A stretch of 64,000 bases of DNA, taken from the NCBI GenBank assembly GCA_016714815.1, contig JADKBZ010000002.1, positions 496,001 through 560,000 on the forward strand, in the 5' to 3' direction. Source of the stretch: Holophagales bacterium (lineage in GTDB: Bacteria > Acidobacteriota > Thermoanaerobaculia > UBA5066). Every line of letters begins with the position of its first letter. Position 1 is the stretch's first letter. Shown piece by piece: positions 32,991 through 42,264 of this stretch. A model generated the notes under the pieces. It saw only the letters and a program-made list of their open reading frames with translations, had not been told where the DNA came from and searched no databases. Both the position numbers and the translations under genes were made by a program.

Positions 32991-34823
32991 GTGATTCGGA
33001 ATTGCTCACGCCGAACTCTTCTGCTCATCGCTGTTTTCACCGCCGCCGTCTTTTTCGTGACGGGGCCCGCAACCGGATCGGCCGAAGACGGCACGATCCC
33101 AGTCCGCAACTGGCACGCCCCCGCCTACTGGGCCGTCCCGATTCCGGACGCCGGTCCGCGCTCGGCCCGGGTCGAAGAGCCCGAGACCGAGGCCGCCCCG
33201 CTCGCCACCTCCACCCTCGCCTTCGTCGGCATCACTCCCTGCCGCGTCGCCGACACGCGCCAGCCCCCTCCCGGCGAGTTCGGCCAGCCCTGGATGCCGG
33301 CCTCCACCGTCCGCAGCTTCACCCTCACCGGCCAGTGCGGCATCCCCGCCGACGCCGAGGCCGTCTCCTTCAACTTCACCGTTACCAACACGGCCGGCGC
33401 CGGCTTCCTCCTCGCCTACCCCGCGGGAGGCTCGGTCCCAGGCGTCTCCACCCTCAACTACCTCGCCTCCCAGACCATCGCCAACGCCGCCGTCGTCCCG
33501 CTCGGCACCCTTGGATCGGGCAAGGGAATCTCCGCCATCCCTGGCGTCGCGGGCTTCGACCTCATCATCGACGTCAACGGCTACTACACCGCCCAGGGCG
33601 TCGTCTCCTCGCTCAACGGAAGAACGGGCGCGGTCTCCGTGACGGCCGGCGCGAACGTCGCCGTCACCCCCTCCGGCCAGAACATCCAGGTCACGGCGGG
33701 GCCTCTCGTCTCGAGCCTCGAGGGCCTCACCGGCGTCGTCGACGTCGCCCCGACCAACGGGACGACCGTCACCGCCGGAAGCGGCACGCTGACCATCGGC
33801 ACGAACGCGACGTCAAGCTCCGTCGCGAGCACCCTCGTCGCCCGCGACGCGTCTGCAGGATTCGTCGCGGGCACCGTCGACCTCGTCGGCTCGCCCTTCC
33901 TCCTCACGCAGGCCGGCACCCGCCTCCTGCACCGGACCGGGACCACGAAGAACACCTTCTTCGGCGTCTCGGCCGGCGGGACGGGGACCACCGGAGACGG
34001 CCTCACGGCGTTCGGGTACAGCGCCCTCCCGGCGAGCTCCACCGGGAACGCGAACTCGGCGTTCGGCTCCAGGACGCTCGAGGCCTGCACGACCGGGTCC
34101 ACGAACTCCGCCTTCGGCTCGATGGCCCTCGACGAGATCGTCTCCAGCACGGAGAACGCGGCGTTCGGCGTCTCGTCCCTCGGCCAGCTGACCAACGGCG
34201 ACGGGAACTCGGCGTTCGGAACCGGGTCGCTCGGCACCCTCACTTCCGGCAACAACAACGTCGGTATCGGAAAGAGCGCCGGATCGGGCCTCCAGACCGG
34301 AAACAACAACATCTACATCGGTTTCAACACGGGCCCCGTCGAACTGAGCGAGTCGAACACGACCCGCATCGGCAACGACAGCTCCGCGGCCGCCTACCTC
34401 CGCGGAGTCTCCGGCGCCAGCATCGGCACCGCGAGCGCCGTTTACGTCAACTCCTCCGGCCGGCTCGGCACCGTCACCTCCTCCGCCCGGTTCAAGAAGG
34501 ACGTCGCGCCGCTCGGCGACCCCGCCCCCCTTCTCATGGAGCTGCGCCCCGTCTCCTTCCTCTACAGGGCCGACGACACGATGACACCGCAAGTCGGCCT
34601 CATCGCCGAGGAGGTCGAGAAGGTCGCGCCGCACCTCGTCGTCCGCGACGAGAAGGGTCAGCTCCTCTCCGTCCGCTACGACCAGCTCGTGCCCATGCTT
34701 CTCGCCGAGGCCCAGAGGCTCGAGCGCGACAACGAGAGACTCCGCGCGGCCCTCGAGGGGCTGACCGAGAGGATGGCTGCCGTCGAAAGGGACCTCGTGC
34801 GCCCGCCCGCCCCGAAACCCTGA
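32991..34823 (+). CDS. Secreted S74-chaperoned fibre protein, copy 2
   Basis: Surface protein of 610 residues, intact paralogue of 31143-32941. GTG 32991 follows AAGGAGG with a 5-nt gap. Domains: signal peptide (1-30); TPCRVADTR...CGIP...IIDVNGYY module (about 80-200); linker; beta-roll head repeats with recurring NSAFGSxxL (about 330-450); S74 chaperone (about 495-585) with the predicted self-cleavage serines S497/S498 in TVTSSARFKKDV; and a C-terminal coiled coil. By analogy with phage tail spikes, it should form a trimer and shed the chaperone. Head repeats and module suggest an adhesive fibre; the partner is unknown. A GC-rich hairpin (34844-34868) ends it. Confidence 0.85.
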   Translation: MIRNCSRRTLLLIAVFTAAVFFVTGPATGSAEDGTIPVRNWHAPAYWAVPIPDAGPRSARVEEPETEAAPLATSTLAFVGITPCRVADTRQPPPGEFGQPWMPASTVRSFTLTGQCGIPADAEAVSFNFTVTNTAGAGFLLAYPAGGSVPGVSTLNYLASQTIANAAVVPLGTLGSGKGISAIPGVAGFDLIIDVNGYYTAQGVVSSLNGRTGAVSVTAGANVAVTPSGQNIQVTAGPLVSSLEGLTGVVDVAPTNGTTVTAGSGTLTIGTNATSSSVASTLVARDASAGFVAGTVDLVGSPFLLTQAGTRLLHRTGTTKNTFFGVSAGGTGTTGDGLTAFGYSALPASSTGNANSAFGSRTLEACTTGSTNSAFGSMALDEIVSSTENAAFGVSSLGQLTNGDGNSAFGTGSLGTLTSGNNNVGIGKSAGSGLQTGNNNIYIGFNTGPVELSESNTTRIGNDSSAAAYLRGVSGASIGTASAVYVNSSGRLGTVTSSARFKKDVAPLGDPAPLLMELRPVSFLYRADDTMTPQVGLIAEEVEKVAPHLVVRDEKGQLLSVRYDQLVPMLLAEAQRLERDNERLRAALEGLTERMAAVERDLVRPPAPKP

Positions 34824-34843
34824 AGTCGGCATCGGGTCTGAAT

Positions 34844-34868
34844 CCCCGGGGTCCGGCGGGCCCCGGGG
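34844..34868. terminator. Bidirectional GC-rich hairpin between convergent genes
   Basis: CCCCGGGGTCC (34844-34854) faces GGGCCCCGGGG (34858-34868) with one weak pair and a 3-nt loop. It fills the 45-nt gap between two convergent genes. No T-tract is present on either strand. Confidence 0.5.
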
Positions 34869-35240
34869 TCAGGCCCCGGGCCGCCCGTCGCGGGCGAGCA
34901 TCCCCCGGAAGCTCCCCCGGTAGGACCAGAGCAGGAACCCCTCGAGCCCGACGACGACGGGCACGATTCCGAGGAACACCGGGTCGAGCAGGACGTGATA
35001 GAGGGCGATCGAGACGACGCCCGGCAGAAGAAGCGCGAGGGCGAGCGGGACGAAGCGGTTCGAGAGGAGAAGCAGCCCCGCCCCCAGCTCGATCGCCTTC
35101 ACGACCTTCATCCAGCCGCTCTCGATCAGGATCACCTGGAGGGCGTGCGGCGGGGCGATCGGGAAGAGCCCGAGGAACCCGCCGAGCCCGGTCACGGTGA
35201 ATAGGAGCCCCAGTGCGAGCCTCGCGGCGCGGACGATCAA
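34869..35240 (-). CDS. Small DoxX-like membrane protein
   Basis: Four-helix membrane protein of 123 residues resembling the DoxX family: VTGLGGFLGLF, IESGWMKVVKAIELGAGLLLL, LALLLPGVVSIALYHVLLDP and a final helix. The start is TTG 35238-35240, forming a TTGA overlap with the stop of the upstream gene. Longer readings upstream are shadow sequence. It is the second of a two-gene operon. Function unknown; DoxX-like proteins have been linked to redox and membrane stress. Confidence 0.75.
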   Translation of the reverse strand: MIVRAARLALGLLFTVTGLGGFLGLFPIAPPHALQVILIESGWMKVVKAIELGAGLLLLSNRFVPLALALLLPGVVSIALYHVLLDPVFLGIVPVVVGLEGFLLWSYRGSFRGMLARDGRPGA

Positions 35241-36349
35241 GGAGGCCCCGAGGGGTTGTATTCGATCTCGACGAAGTCGAAACGCCCGTACTCGTAAGGC
35301 CCTTCCGGCACGTGCCAGATCGCCTCGCCCCGGCTCGCGAGGCGGAACGCGCCGAACGAACGTACGTCGTGGAGCGGCGTGGACCAGCGCGCCGGGGAGA
35401 AGGACTTTCCGTCCTTCGACGCCATCGACCGGTCGTCCGACAGGAAGTCGACGAGCCACCCATCCCCGTCGAACCGGAGCTCGGCCCGGACGGTTTCGGC
35501 GCCGCGGGTGAACGCCGCGCGCACCGTCCGGTCGTCGACCGGTTCCCACCGGATCGAGGACGAGAGGAGCGTTGCGGGCGCCAGGACGGCCATGTCGTTG
35601 AAGTGGGTCACCGTCTCCGAGCGGTTCATCACCGGGCCGCGGGCGTGGGTCACGGGGACGAGGGACGCCACCTTCACGGCGAAGGTCGCCGACGGCCCGA
35701 CGAAGCGGTGGAACGCCTCGAACGGGATGCCGGCCCGCTTCGCCTCGACGAGGAAGAGCCGGGCCGGTTTGTCGAAGAAGGAGTATTGCTCCGCGGTGAT
35801 CGGCATCCAGGGCTCGGCCGGCCCGCCCCGGAGGAACCCGGCGAACCGGACCCTCATTCCCTGCACCCGTTCCTGCCCCACGACGCCCGCCGCCCGGAGG
35901 TAGCGCCGGACCGGCTCCGGCAGAGGGGCGAGGTCGGCCTCTGTCACGAGCGGCTGCGGCGAGCGCCGCGCCAGGCCGGTCCACGCGTCGTTCTCGAACG
36001 TGGCCCGGAAGGACCACGGGCCCCGGGAGAGGAAACCGTACGAGACGCCAACGAGGACGACGAGCGAGGCGACCGTGCCGAACTTCGCGTCGCGCCAGGA
36101 TCCGCAGATCAGCGTCTGCGACAGGACGAGCGCCGCGGCGCCGACCATCCAGAAGCGGCGCGGCGAGGCGTAGAGCGCCACGGCGCTCGCGACGAAGAGA
36201 CCCGTCGCGACGAGCCACACGAGGCCCTCGACGCGCGAAATCGGCTGGCCCAGCTGCGGCACCGCGACGAAGCCGAAAGCTTTCGAGAACCCGATCAGGT
36301 GGATCAGCCCGTGGAGAACCAGGAACGCGGCGAAAAAGGCTCGGATCAT
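35237..36349 (-). CDS. Membrane protein with DUF6544-like domain
   Basis: Protein of 370 residues: four N-terminal helices (MIRAFFAAFLVLHGLIHLIG onward, to about 125), then a soluble domain. The soluble part has the segments LPEPVRRYLRAAGV, PFEAFHRFVGPSATF and THFNDMAVLAPATLL, which I recognise from an uncharacterised family (DUF6544/DUF6920-like); the family name is from memory. No catalytic motif is evident. The start is ATG 36347-36349, and the gene is divergent from the Asp-box protein across a region holding a 21-bp inverted repeat. It is coupled to a DoxX-like gene. Confidence 0.72.
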   Translation of the reverse strand: MIRAFFAAFLVLHGLIHLIGFSKAFGFVAVPQLGQPISRVEGLVWLVATGLFVASAVALYASPRRFWMVGAAALVLSQTLICGSWRDAKFGTVASLVVLVGVSYGFLSRGPWSFRATFENDAWTGLARRSPQPLVTEADLAPLPEPVRRYLRAAGVVGQERVQGMRVRFAGFLRGGPAEPWMPITAEQYSFFDKPARLFLVEAKRAGIPFEAFHRFVGPSATFAVKVASLVPVTHARGPVMNRSETVTHFNDMAVLAPATLLSSSIRWEPVDDRTVRAAFTRGAETVRAELRFDGDGWLVDFLSDDRSMASKDGKSFSPARWSTPLHDVRSFGAFRLASRGEAIWHVPEGPYEYGRFDFVEIEYNPSGPP

Positions 36350-36449
36350 CTGGATACATTCATTCTGGCCACGCTCCCCAGGGCTGTCCAACGGCCCGGG
36401 GCGCCCGGCGGTCTTCCCGCCCGCGGGAAAACCGGGCCGAACGCGCGTT

Positions 36450-36515
36450 TCCGCACGTGGCGCCGGACCCTGGAAGGGCGCGACGCGACCTCCCGGGTCC
36501 GGCGCCACGTGCGGA
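36450..36515. repeat. 21-bp perfect inverted repeat in divergent promoter region
   Basis: CCGCACGTGGCGCCGGACCC (36451-36470) is perfectly repeated in inverse at 36495-36514, and the flanking T/A adds one more pair. The spacer is 24 nt. The right arm covers the expected -35 region of the AT-rich -10 at 36523-36531. It lies in the 220-nt gap between divergent genes, where a transcription terminator is not expected. Confidence 0.7.
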
Positions 36516-36522
36516 CGTCCTG

Positions 36523-36531
36523 TGATATATA
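36523..36531 (+). promoter_or_regulatory. Extended -10 of the Asp-box protein gene
   Basis: TGATATATA, an extended -10 (TGnTATATA), lies 38 nt before the ATG in a short AT-rich patch unlike the GC-rich surroundings. AAAGGATG before the ATG can serve as ribosome site, so this gene has a leader. Confidence 0.5.
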
Positions 36532-36569
36532 AAACTGGGCGGATATTTCTTGGGACAAAGGATGTGAAT

Positions 36570-39299
36570 ATGGTGCGAAGCCTGTCGGGGTGTGTCCGTA
36601 TCTCCGGGTTGATCACGATGATGGCGTGGGTTGCACAGCCAGCGCTCGGTCAGGCCCCTCAAGCAAAGCGCTCCGGACCGCCGGCAGCTTCGAAGGGCGC
36701 GGCGAAGGCCGTTCCATTGGCCGCCGCCCCCGGGGACGACCCGGACGTCCCGCGCTGGCTCAAGAACGTCGACAAGGAAGCGTTCCTCGGCGCCCGTGCC
36801 AGCCACGTCGCGGCGCTGCGCGGCGTCGAGGACCTGTTGAAGCACCCGGACCTGCGCCTGAAGGCCCTGCAGCTGCGGGACAAGCAGAATGCGGTCGGCG
36901 TCAACGCCAACCCCACCACGTGGACGGAGATCGGCCCCTATCCGATCCCGAACGGGCAGACGGAGACCACGACCCTGTCCGTGAGCGGCCGGGTCACGGC
37001 GATCGAGATCGACCCCGTCGCCCACAACACGATCTATCTCGGCACGGCGAACGGCGGCCTCTGGCGCTCCCTGGACGGCGGGACGAGCTGGACGGCCATC
37101 TTCGAGACGGCTGCCTCCATGGCCATCGGCGCCCTCGCTCTCGCGCCGTCCGACAGGACGATCCTCTACGTGGGCACGGGCGAGCCGAACGGCTCGGCCG
37201 ACAGCTTCTCGGGCGTGGGCCTCTACCGGATCGAGAGCGCGAACACGACCGCCGTCCTCCACGGACCGATCAACCCGATCCGCAGCTACGTCGCGGGGGA
37301 CGGGACCACGGCCGTCAACAACCCGTGCTTCAACGGACGGTCGATCTCCAAGATCCTCGTCCACCCGACGGACCCGGCGACCGTGTTCGTGGGGGTCGCC
37401 GGCGGCATCATCGGAATGGGGGGCGACGCAGCCTTTGGCGGCGCCATCCCGCCGCTCGCGATGCGCGGCCTCTACCGCTCGACGAACGCCACGGCGGCGC
37501 CGGCCGCCGTGACGTTCACGAAGCTCGCCGTCACGCTGGGCGGCGCGGGCTTCGACACGCCGAATACCGGCAACCGGAACGTCGACGACATCGTGTTTCC
37601 GGACCCGGCCGATCCCACCGTCCTCGTGGCGTGGATGAACGGGACCACCGCCGCGAACGACGGCGGGGTCTTCCGCTGCACGAGCGCCACCACCTCGATC
37701 GCCTGCACGCAGACGCTCCAGACGACGACCGCGAGCGCGCGCGGGATCTTCGCCGGCTACAAGCAGGCCCTGGCCCCGACGAACGTCATCTACGTCGCCA
37801 CGGGGGAGGCGAGGACCGGGACGCTCTGCGCGTCGACCACCTCTGCGGGCGTCGTCCGCGTCTCCACCGACGGCGGGGCGACGTGGTCGGCGAAGCTGGG
37901 CGGCGGCGGGGGCTTCTGCGGCGGCCAGTGCTTCTACAACATCGGGGTCGACGTCCGGCCGGGCGCCTCCGCGGCGACCTCGGACGACGTCCTCTACCTC
38001 GGAGGCAACGTGACGAGCGGGACGACGCCCATTTGCTCGCTCCTCCTCGGGAAGTCCACGGACGGCGCGGCGACGTCCTTCGTCAGCTCCGCGACCGGCC
38101 TTCACGCCGACACTCACTTCATCAAGGTCGATCCCACGGACCCGACGATCGTCTACCACGGCAACGACGGGGGCGTCTACAAGTCCACGGACAGCGGCGT
38201 GACGTGGACGAGCCTGAACGTCTTCCCTCTCAGCGCGGCCCAGTACCAGAGCGTCTCCGTGCACCCCCTGAACTCGAACTACACGATCGGCGGGACGCAG
38301 GACAACGGTACGCACATGTACACGGCCGCGGCCACCTGGAACCGGATCGACTTCGGGGACGGCGGCTACGCGCGGATCGACCAGAGCGCCACGGATACGA
38401 CCACGGTCACGATGTACCACACGTATTTCAACCAGACCAACAACCTGCTGGGCTTCGGTCGTGTGAAGACGACGGCGTGCGCCTCCGAGGGGCAGTGGTC
38501 CTTCAAGGGCATCTACGGAGGGACCGTCGACTCCACCACGGCCTATTGCGACGGGACCGTCGGGGACACGTTCAACGGCATCTCCATCTCGGATGCAGTG
38601 AACTTCTACGCTCCGATCGAGGTCGGGCCGGGGTCGCCGAACACCGTCTATTTCGGCTCGAACAAGCTCTACCGGTCGGCCGACCGGGGCGAGACGATGC
38701 CGGCGGTCAGCCAGACCCTCACGACGATCCGGACGATCGGGATCTCGCCATTGAATGACGACTTTCGCCTCGTCGGCCTCAACGCAGGGTCGGTCTACGG
38801 TACGACCACGGGCTCGTCGACGCTCACCAACTTCACGACGAACCTGCCGACCCCCCTCAAGCAGGTCCTCCGGGTCGCCTTCGATCCCACCGACTCCACG
38901 GGGAACACCGCCTACGTCGCGCTCGGCGGCTACTGGGGCAACGCGAACGGACACGTCTGGAAGACGACGAACCTCGCGAGCGGCACCCCGACGTGGACCG
39001 CGGCCTCCGGGACCGGCCTCACGAGCATTCCGGACGTGCCCGTCAACAGCGTCGTCGTCGACCCGCTCAACGCGGCACACGTCTACGCCGGAACCGACAT
39101 CGGCGTCTACTACTCCTCCGACGCCGGGGCCACCTGGAACCCGCTCGGCACGTCCCTGCCCCGCAGCCCCGTTTTCGAGATGGCTTTCACCCCGGGCGAC
39201 ACCTCGACCCGCGTCCTGCGCATCGCTACGCACGGCCGCGGGATGTGGGACCTGACGCCCCCGCTGCCGGTCGTGCTGACCGGGTTCACGGTCGAATAG
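36570..39299 (+). CDS. Secreted Asp-box (BNR) beta-propeller protein
   Basis: Secreted protein of 909 residues. A signal peptide with cleavage after PALGQA (about residue 30) is followed by a basic linker, a helical pro-region and a long propeller region of sortilin/BNR type. At least four Asp-box motifs are visible: SLDGGTSW, STDGGATW, STDSGVTW and SSDAGATW. Catalytic residues of a sialidase are not evident, so a binding or structural role is more likely; related proteins are often labelled glycosyl hydrolase or photosystem II stability factor-like without proof. It is monocistronic, and a strong hairpin follows at 39314-39356. Confidence 0.82.
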   Translation: MVRSLSGCVRISGLITMMAWVAQPALGQAPQAKRSGPPAASKGAAKAVPLAAAPGDDPDVPRWLKNVDKEAFLGARASHVAALRGVEDLLKHPDLRLKALQLRDKQNAVGVNANPTTWTEIGPYPIPNGQTETTTLSVSGRVTAIEIDPVAHNTIYLGTANGGLWRSLDGGTSWTAIFETAASMAIGALALAPSDRTILYVGTGEPNGSADSFSGVGLYRIESANTTAVLHGPINPIRSYVAGDGTTAVNNPCFNGRSISKILVHPTDPATVFVGVAGGIIGMGGDAAFGGAIPPLAMRGLYRSTNATAAPAAVTFTKLAVTLGGAGFDTPNTGNRNVDDIVFPDPADPTVLVAWMNGTTAANDGGVFRCTSATTSIACTQTLQTTTASARGIFAGYKQALAPTNVIYVATGEARTGTLCASTTSAGVVRVSTDGGATWSAKLGGGGGFCGGQCFYNIGVDVRPGASAATSDDVLYLGGNVTSGTTPICSLLLGKSTDGAATSFVSSATGLHADTHFIKVDPTDPTIVYHGNDGGVYKSTDSGVTWTSLNVFPLSAAQYQSVSVHPLNSNYTIGGTQDNGTHMYTAAATWNRIDFGDGGYARIDQSATDTTTVTMYHTYFNQTNNLLGFGRVKTTACASEGQWSFKGIYGGTVDSTTAYCDGTVGDTFNGISISDAVNFYAPIEVGPGSPNTVYFGSNKLYRSADRGETMPAVSQTLTTIRTIGISPLNDDFRLVGLNAGSVYGTTTGSSTLTNFTTNLPTPLKQVLRVAFDPTDSTGNTAYVALGGYWGNANGHVWKTTNLASGTPTWTAASGTGLTSIPDVPVNSVVVDPLNAAHVYAGTDIGVYYSSDAGATWNPLGTSLPRSPVFEMAFTPGDTSTRVLRIATHGRGMWDLTPPLPVVLTGFTVE

Positions 39300-39313
39300 T
39301 CCCCTGAACGGCC

Positions 39314-39356
39314 GGCCCCACGGCGCTCCCGGAACGGTCCGGGAACGCCGTGGGCC
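39314..39356 (+). terminator. Terminator hairpin after the Asp-box gene
   Basis: A 19-20-nt arm GGCCCCACGGCGCTCCCGGA (39314-39333) pairs with 39338-39356 around a 4-nt loop, with one bulge and one mismatch. It begins 15 nt after the stop; the tail is C-rich, ending CTTGG. Confidence 0.65.
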
Positions 39357-39469
39357 CCCCCTTGGACGCTGGGCCCATCCGGGCCGAGACCGTTCTCGGA
39401 GCCCGTCATTCCCGCCCGGAGGGACCCTCGCGGCTACACTCCCGTGAGCATCGTCCCGAGGGAGTCGAC

Positions 39470-41470
39470 ATGACGCATCCGACGACCCGTCCCGTTTCCG
39501 CCCTGCTCGCGACGTTCTCCATTGCCCTGCTGCTCCACCCGGATGCCGCGCTCGCACAGGCGGAAAAGAAGGGCGCGAAGGCGAAGCTGCCCGCCGCGTC
39601 CGAGTCGCTCCTCCCGAGCGAGACGCCGGAGAAGTTCGTCCCGGCGACGAAAAGCTGGGACCACGAGCGGCGCGACGTGATGATCCCGATGCGCGACGGC
39701 GTCCGCCTCCACACCGTGATCCTCGTGCCGAAGGGGGCGAAGGGGGCGCCGATCCTCCTCACCCGCACTCCGTACGACGCGAAGACGCTGACGAGCCACG
39801 CGCAGAGCGCCCACCTCGGCCCCGCCATCCAGGGCTACGACAACGCCACGGACGTCATCGTCGACGGGGGCTACATCCGCGTCGTCCAGGACGTGCGGGG
39901 CAAGTACGGCTCCGAGGGCGACTACGTCATGAACCGCCCCTTCCGCGGGCCGCTGAACCCGACGAAGGTCGACCACGCCACCGACACGTACGACACGATC
40001 AACTGGCTCGTGAAGAACCTCCCGGAGTCGAACGGCCGCGTCGGAATCCTCGGCATCTCCTACGACGGGTTCCTCACCCTCGCGGCGCTCGTGAACCCGC
40101 ACCCCGCCCTCAAGGTCGCCGTCCCGATGAACCCGATGGTCGACGGCTGGAGGGGGGACGACTGGTTCCACAACGGCGCCTTCCGCCAGCAGGGGATCCC
40201 CTACTTCCTCGACCAGGCGGCGACGCGCGGCAACGAGATCACCTGGTGGACCGACCACCGCGACGACTACGACGCCTACCTCAAGGCCGGCTCGGCTGGC
40301 GAGATGGCGCGGTCGCGCGGCCTCGAGCAGGTCGGCGTCTGGCGGAAGGTCCTCGCGCACCCCACGTACGACGCGTTCTGGCAGGAACAGGCCGTCGACC
40401 AGGTCCTCGCCGCCCAGCCCCTCGCGGTGCCGACGATGCTCGTCCACTCCCTCTGGGACCAGGAGGACATCTACGGGGCGATCGCCGTCTGGGAGGCGCT
40501 GAAGCAGAAGGACACGGCGGGCGACAAGCTCTTCCTCGCCTTCGGCCCCTGGCACCACGGCCAGGAGATCGGCGACGGGAGCTCGCTCGGGCCGCTGAAG
40601 TTCGGGAGCGACACGGCGCTCACGTTCCGCAGGGAGATCCTGCAGCCCTTCCTCGACCAGTACCTCCGCGAAGGGGCGCCCAGGGCCGACCTGCCCAAGG
40701 TCTCCGCGTTCGAGACCGGGACGAACAGCTGGCGGCGCCTCTCCACCTGGCCCGCGGGCTGCGCGAGCGGCTGCGACGTGAAGCCGACGCCGCTCTACCT
40801 CGGCGCGGGGCTGAAACTCGGCTTCGCGGCGCCGAAGTCACCCGAGCCCGCGTTCGAGGAGTACGTCTCGGACCCTGCCAAGCCGGTCCCCTACCGCGCG
40901 CGCCCCATCCAGCCGATGGGCTACGACGCGGCGAACAGCTGGTCGCGCTGGCTCGTCGACGACCAGCGCGAGGCGTCGGGGCGCCCGGACGTCCTCGCCT
41001 TCGTCACCGACGTCCTGACCGCGCCGGTGAAGATCAGCGGCCCGCCAATTGCCAACCTCGTCGCCGCGACGAGCGGCACCGATTCGGACTGGGTCGTCAA
41101 GCTGATCGACGTCTATCCCGACGAGGTCCCGTCCCAGCCCGAGCTCGGCGGCTACCAGCTCATGGTGTCGGCCGACATCTTTCGCGGCCGCTACCGCGAG
41201 AGCCTGGAGACCCCGAAGGCCCTCGCGCCCGACGTCCCGCTCCCCTACCGCTTCGCCCTCCCGACGGCGAACCACGTCTTCCTTCCGGGGCACCGGATCA
41301 TGGTGCAGATCCAGTCGAGCTGGTTCCCGCTCTACGACCGAAACCCGCAGAACTTCGTTCCGAGCATCTTCGAGGCGAAGCCGGCGGACTTCCGCAAAGC
41401 GGTGCAGCGCGTCTACCACGCCCCGGGGCTCGAAAGCTTCGTCGAGCTCCCGCTCGTGACGAAGCCCTGA
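39470..41470 (+). CDS. CocE/NonD-family secreted hydrolase (X-Pro dipeptidyl peptidase-like)
   Basis: Alpha/beta hydrolase of 666 residues in the S15/CocE family: acylase, esterase or peptidase. A signal peptide ends near ALAQA (about residue 30). The nucleophile is S197 in LGISYDGFL, followed by the acid segment HSLWDQEDIYG and the histidine segment FGPWHHGQE. The C-terminal beta-sandwich of the family is complete (YDRNPQNFVPSIF). The ATG has GAGGGAG 5 nt upstream, and TACACT at 39435-39440 is a possible -10 with a normal leader. Substrate unknown. Confidence 0.9.
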   Translation: MTHPTTRPVSALLATFSIALLLHPDAALAQAEKKGAKAKLPAASESLLPSETPEKFVPATKSWDHERRDVMIPMRDGVRLHTVILVPKGAKGAPILLTRTPYDAKTLTSHAQSAHLGPAIQGYDNATDVIVDGGYIRVVQDVRGKYGSEGDYVMNRPFRGPLNPTKVDHATDTYDTINWLVKNLPESNGRVGILGISYDGFLTLAALVNPHPALKVAVPMNPMVDGWRGDDWFHNGAFRQQGIPYFLDQAATRGNEITWWTDHRDDYDAYLKAGSAGEMARSRGLEQVGVWRKVLAHPTYDAFWQEQAVDQVLAAQPLAVPTMLVHSLWDQEDIYGAIAVWEALKQKDTAGDKLFLAFGPWHHGQEIGDGSSLGPLKFGSDTALTFRREILQPFLDQYLREGAPRADLPKVSAFETGTNSWRRLSTWPAGCASGCDVKPTPLYLGAGLKLGFAAPKSPEPAFEEYVSDPAKPVPYRARPIQPMGYDAANSWSRWLVDDQREASGRPDVLAFVTDVLTAPVKISGPPIANLVAATSGTDSDWVVKLIDVYPDEVPSQPELGGYQLMVSADIFRGRYRESLETPKALAPDVPLPYRFALPTANHVFLPGHRIMVQIQSSWFPLYDRNPQNFVPSIFEAKPADFRKAVQRVYHAPGLESFVELPLVTKP

Positions 41471-41552
41471 CGGCCGAGTCGGCGACTGAGCGCCCGTTCG
41501 GGGACCCTGCGTCCTCGCGACCGGTGCTACGCTTTCCTCGGGTACCTGAACG

Positions 41553-41774
41553 TTGAGCCTTCCCGAACGCCACGACCTTCCCGACGGGACTCCCGTCTAC
41601 ACGGGGGCCGGAGACCCGTTTGACCGGAACGGGGTCGACCTCACGCTCGTCGACGCGATGCTCGCGATGACGCCGGCGGAGCGGCTCGGCTGGCTCGAGG
41701 ACGCGCTGGCGCTCACCGAGATGCTTCGGTCCGGGCTCGAGACCCCCTCCGCGGGGAATCACGGGAGACCGTGA
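41553..41774 (+). CDS. Small protein paired with a nucleotidyltransferase
   Basis: Protein of 73 residues from a TTG start: a charged N-terminus, then one helix TPAERLGWLEDALALTEMLR. No known family is recognised. The stop overlaps the GTG of the next gene in a GTGA junction, so the two form a coupled pair. Such small-helical-protein plus MNT/DUF6036 pairs resemble toxin-antitoxin modules, but that is only an analogy. TACGCT lies 19 nt upstream. Confidence 0.6.
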   Translation: MSLPERHDLPDGTPVYTGAGDPFDRNGVDLTLVDAMLAMTPAERLGWLEDALALTEMLRSGLETPSAGNHGRP

Positions 41775-42247
41775 ACGCGGGACGCCTGCTCCGGGCACTG
41801 ACCGACGGCGAAGTCCGGTTCATCGTCGTCGGAGGGATCGCCGCCGTCGCCCAGGGAGTCCCGTTCGTCACGTTCGACGTCGACGTCGTCCACGAACGCT
41901 CCCCGGAGAACGTCCAGCGACTGCTCGCGGTCCTCTCCGGAATCGACGCGGTTTACGTGCGCCCCTCGGGCTCGCCTCCGATCGTCCCCCGGGCGGACCT
42001 CCTCCTCGGCGACGGGCACCACATCCTGACGTCCGTCTACGGTCGCCTGGACGTCCTCGGCCGGATCGAAGGGGGAAGAGGCTACGAGGAGCTGCTTCCG
42101 TTCACGGTCGGGAGTCGCGTCGGGGATGCTGCCGTGCGGCTTCTCTCCATCGAGACGATCCTCGAGATCAAGCGGGCGAGCCCTCGCCCGAAGGACCGGG
42201 CGATCGTTCCGCTCCTGGAGGCCGTTCTCCGGCGCCGCTCGTCCTGA
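41771..42247 (+). CDS. Nucleotidyltransferase-fold protein (MNT/DUF6036-like)
   Basis: Protein of 158 residues with the Pol-beta-type nucleotidyltransferase opening: FIVVGGIAAVAQGVPFVTFDVDVV, where GG and DxD are the NTP and metal motifs. A C-terminal segment LLSIETILEIKRASPRPKDR is typical of DUF6036/AbiEii-like members, which often act in toxin-antitoxin or defence pairs. It is translated from a GTG overlapping the stop of the small upstream gene. Partner activity is inference. Confidence 0.75.
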   Translation: MNAGRLLRALTDGEVRFIVVGGIAAVAQGVPFVTFDVDVVHERSPENVQRLLAVLSGIDAVYVRPSGSPPIVPRADLLLGDGHHILTSVYGRLDVLGRIEGGRGYEELLPFTVGSRVGDAAVRLLSIETILEIKRASPRPKDRAIVPLLEAVLRRRSS

Positions 42248-42264
42248 GCCGGCCGGCCGAACCT

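Noticed and set aside
34844..34868. CCCCGGGG palindromes as protein-binding operators
   Set aside because: They fill the short gap between two convergent genes, where a bidirectional terminator is the simpler reading.
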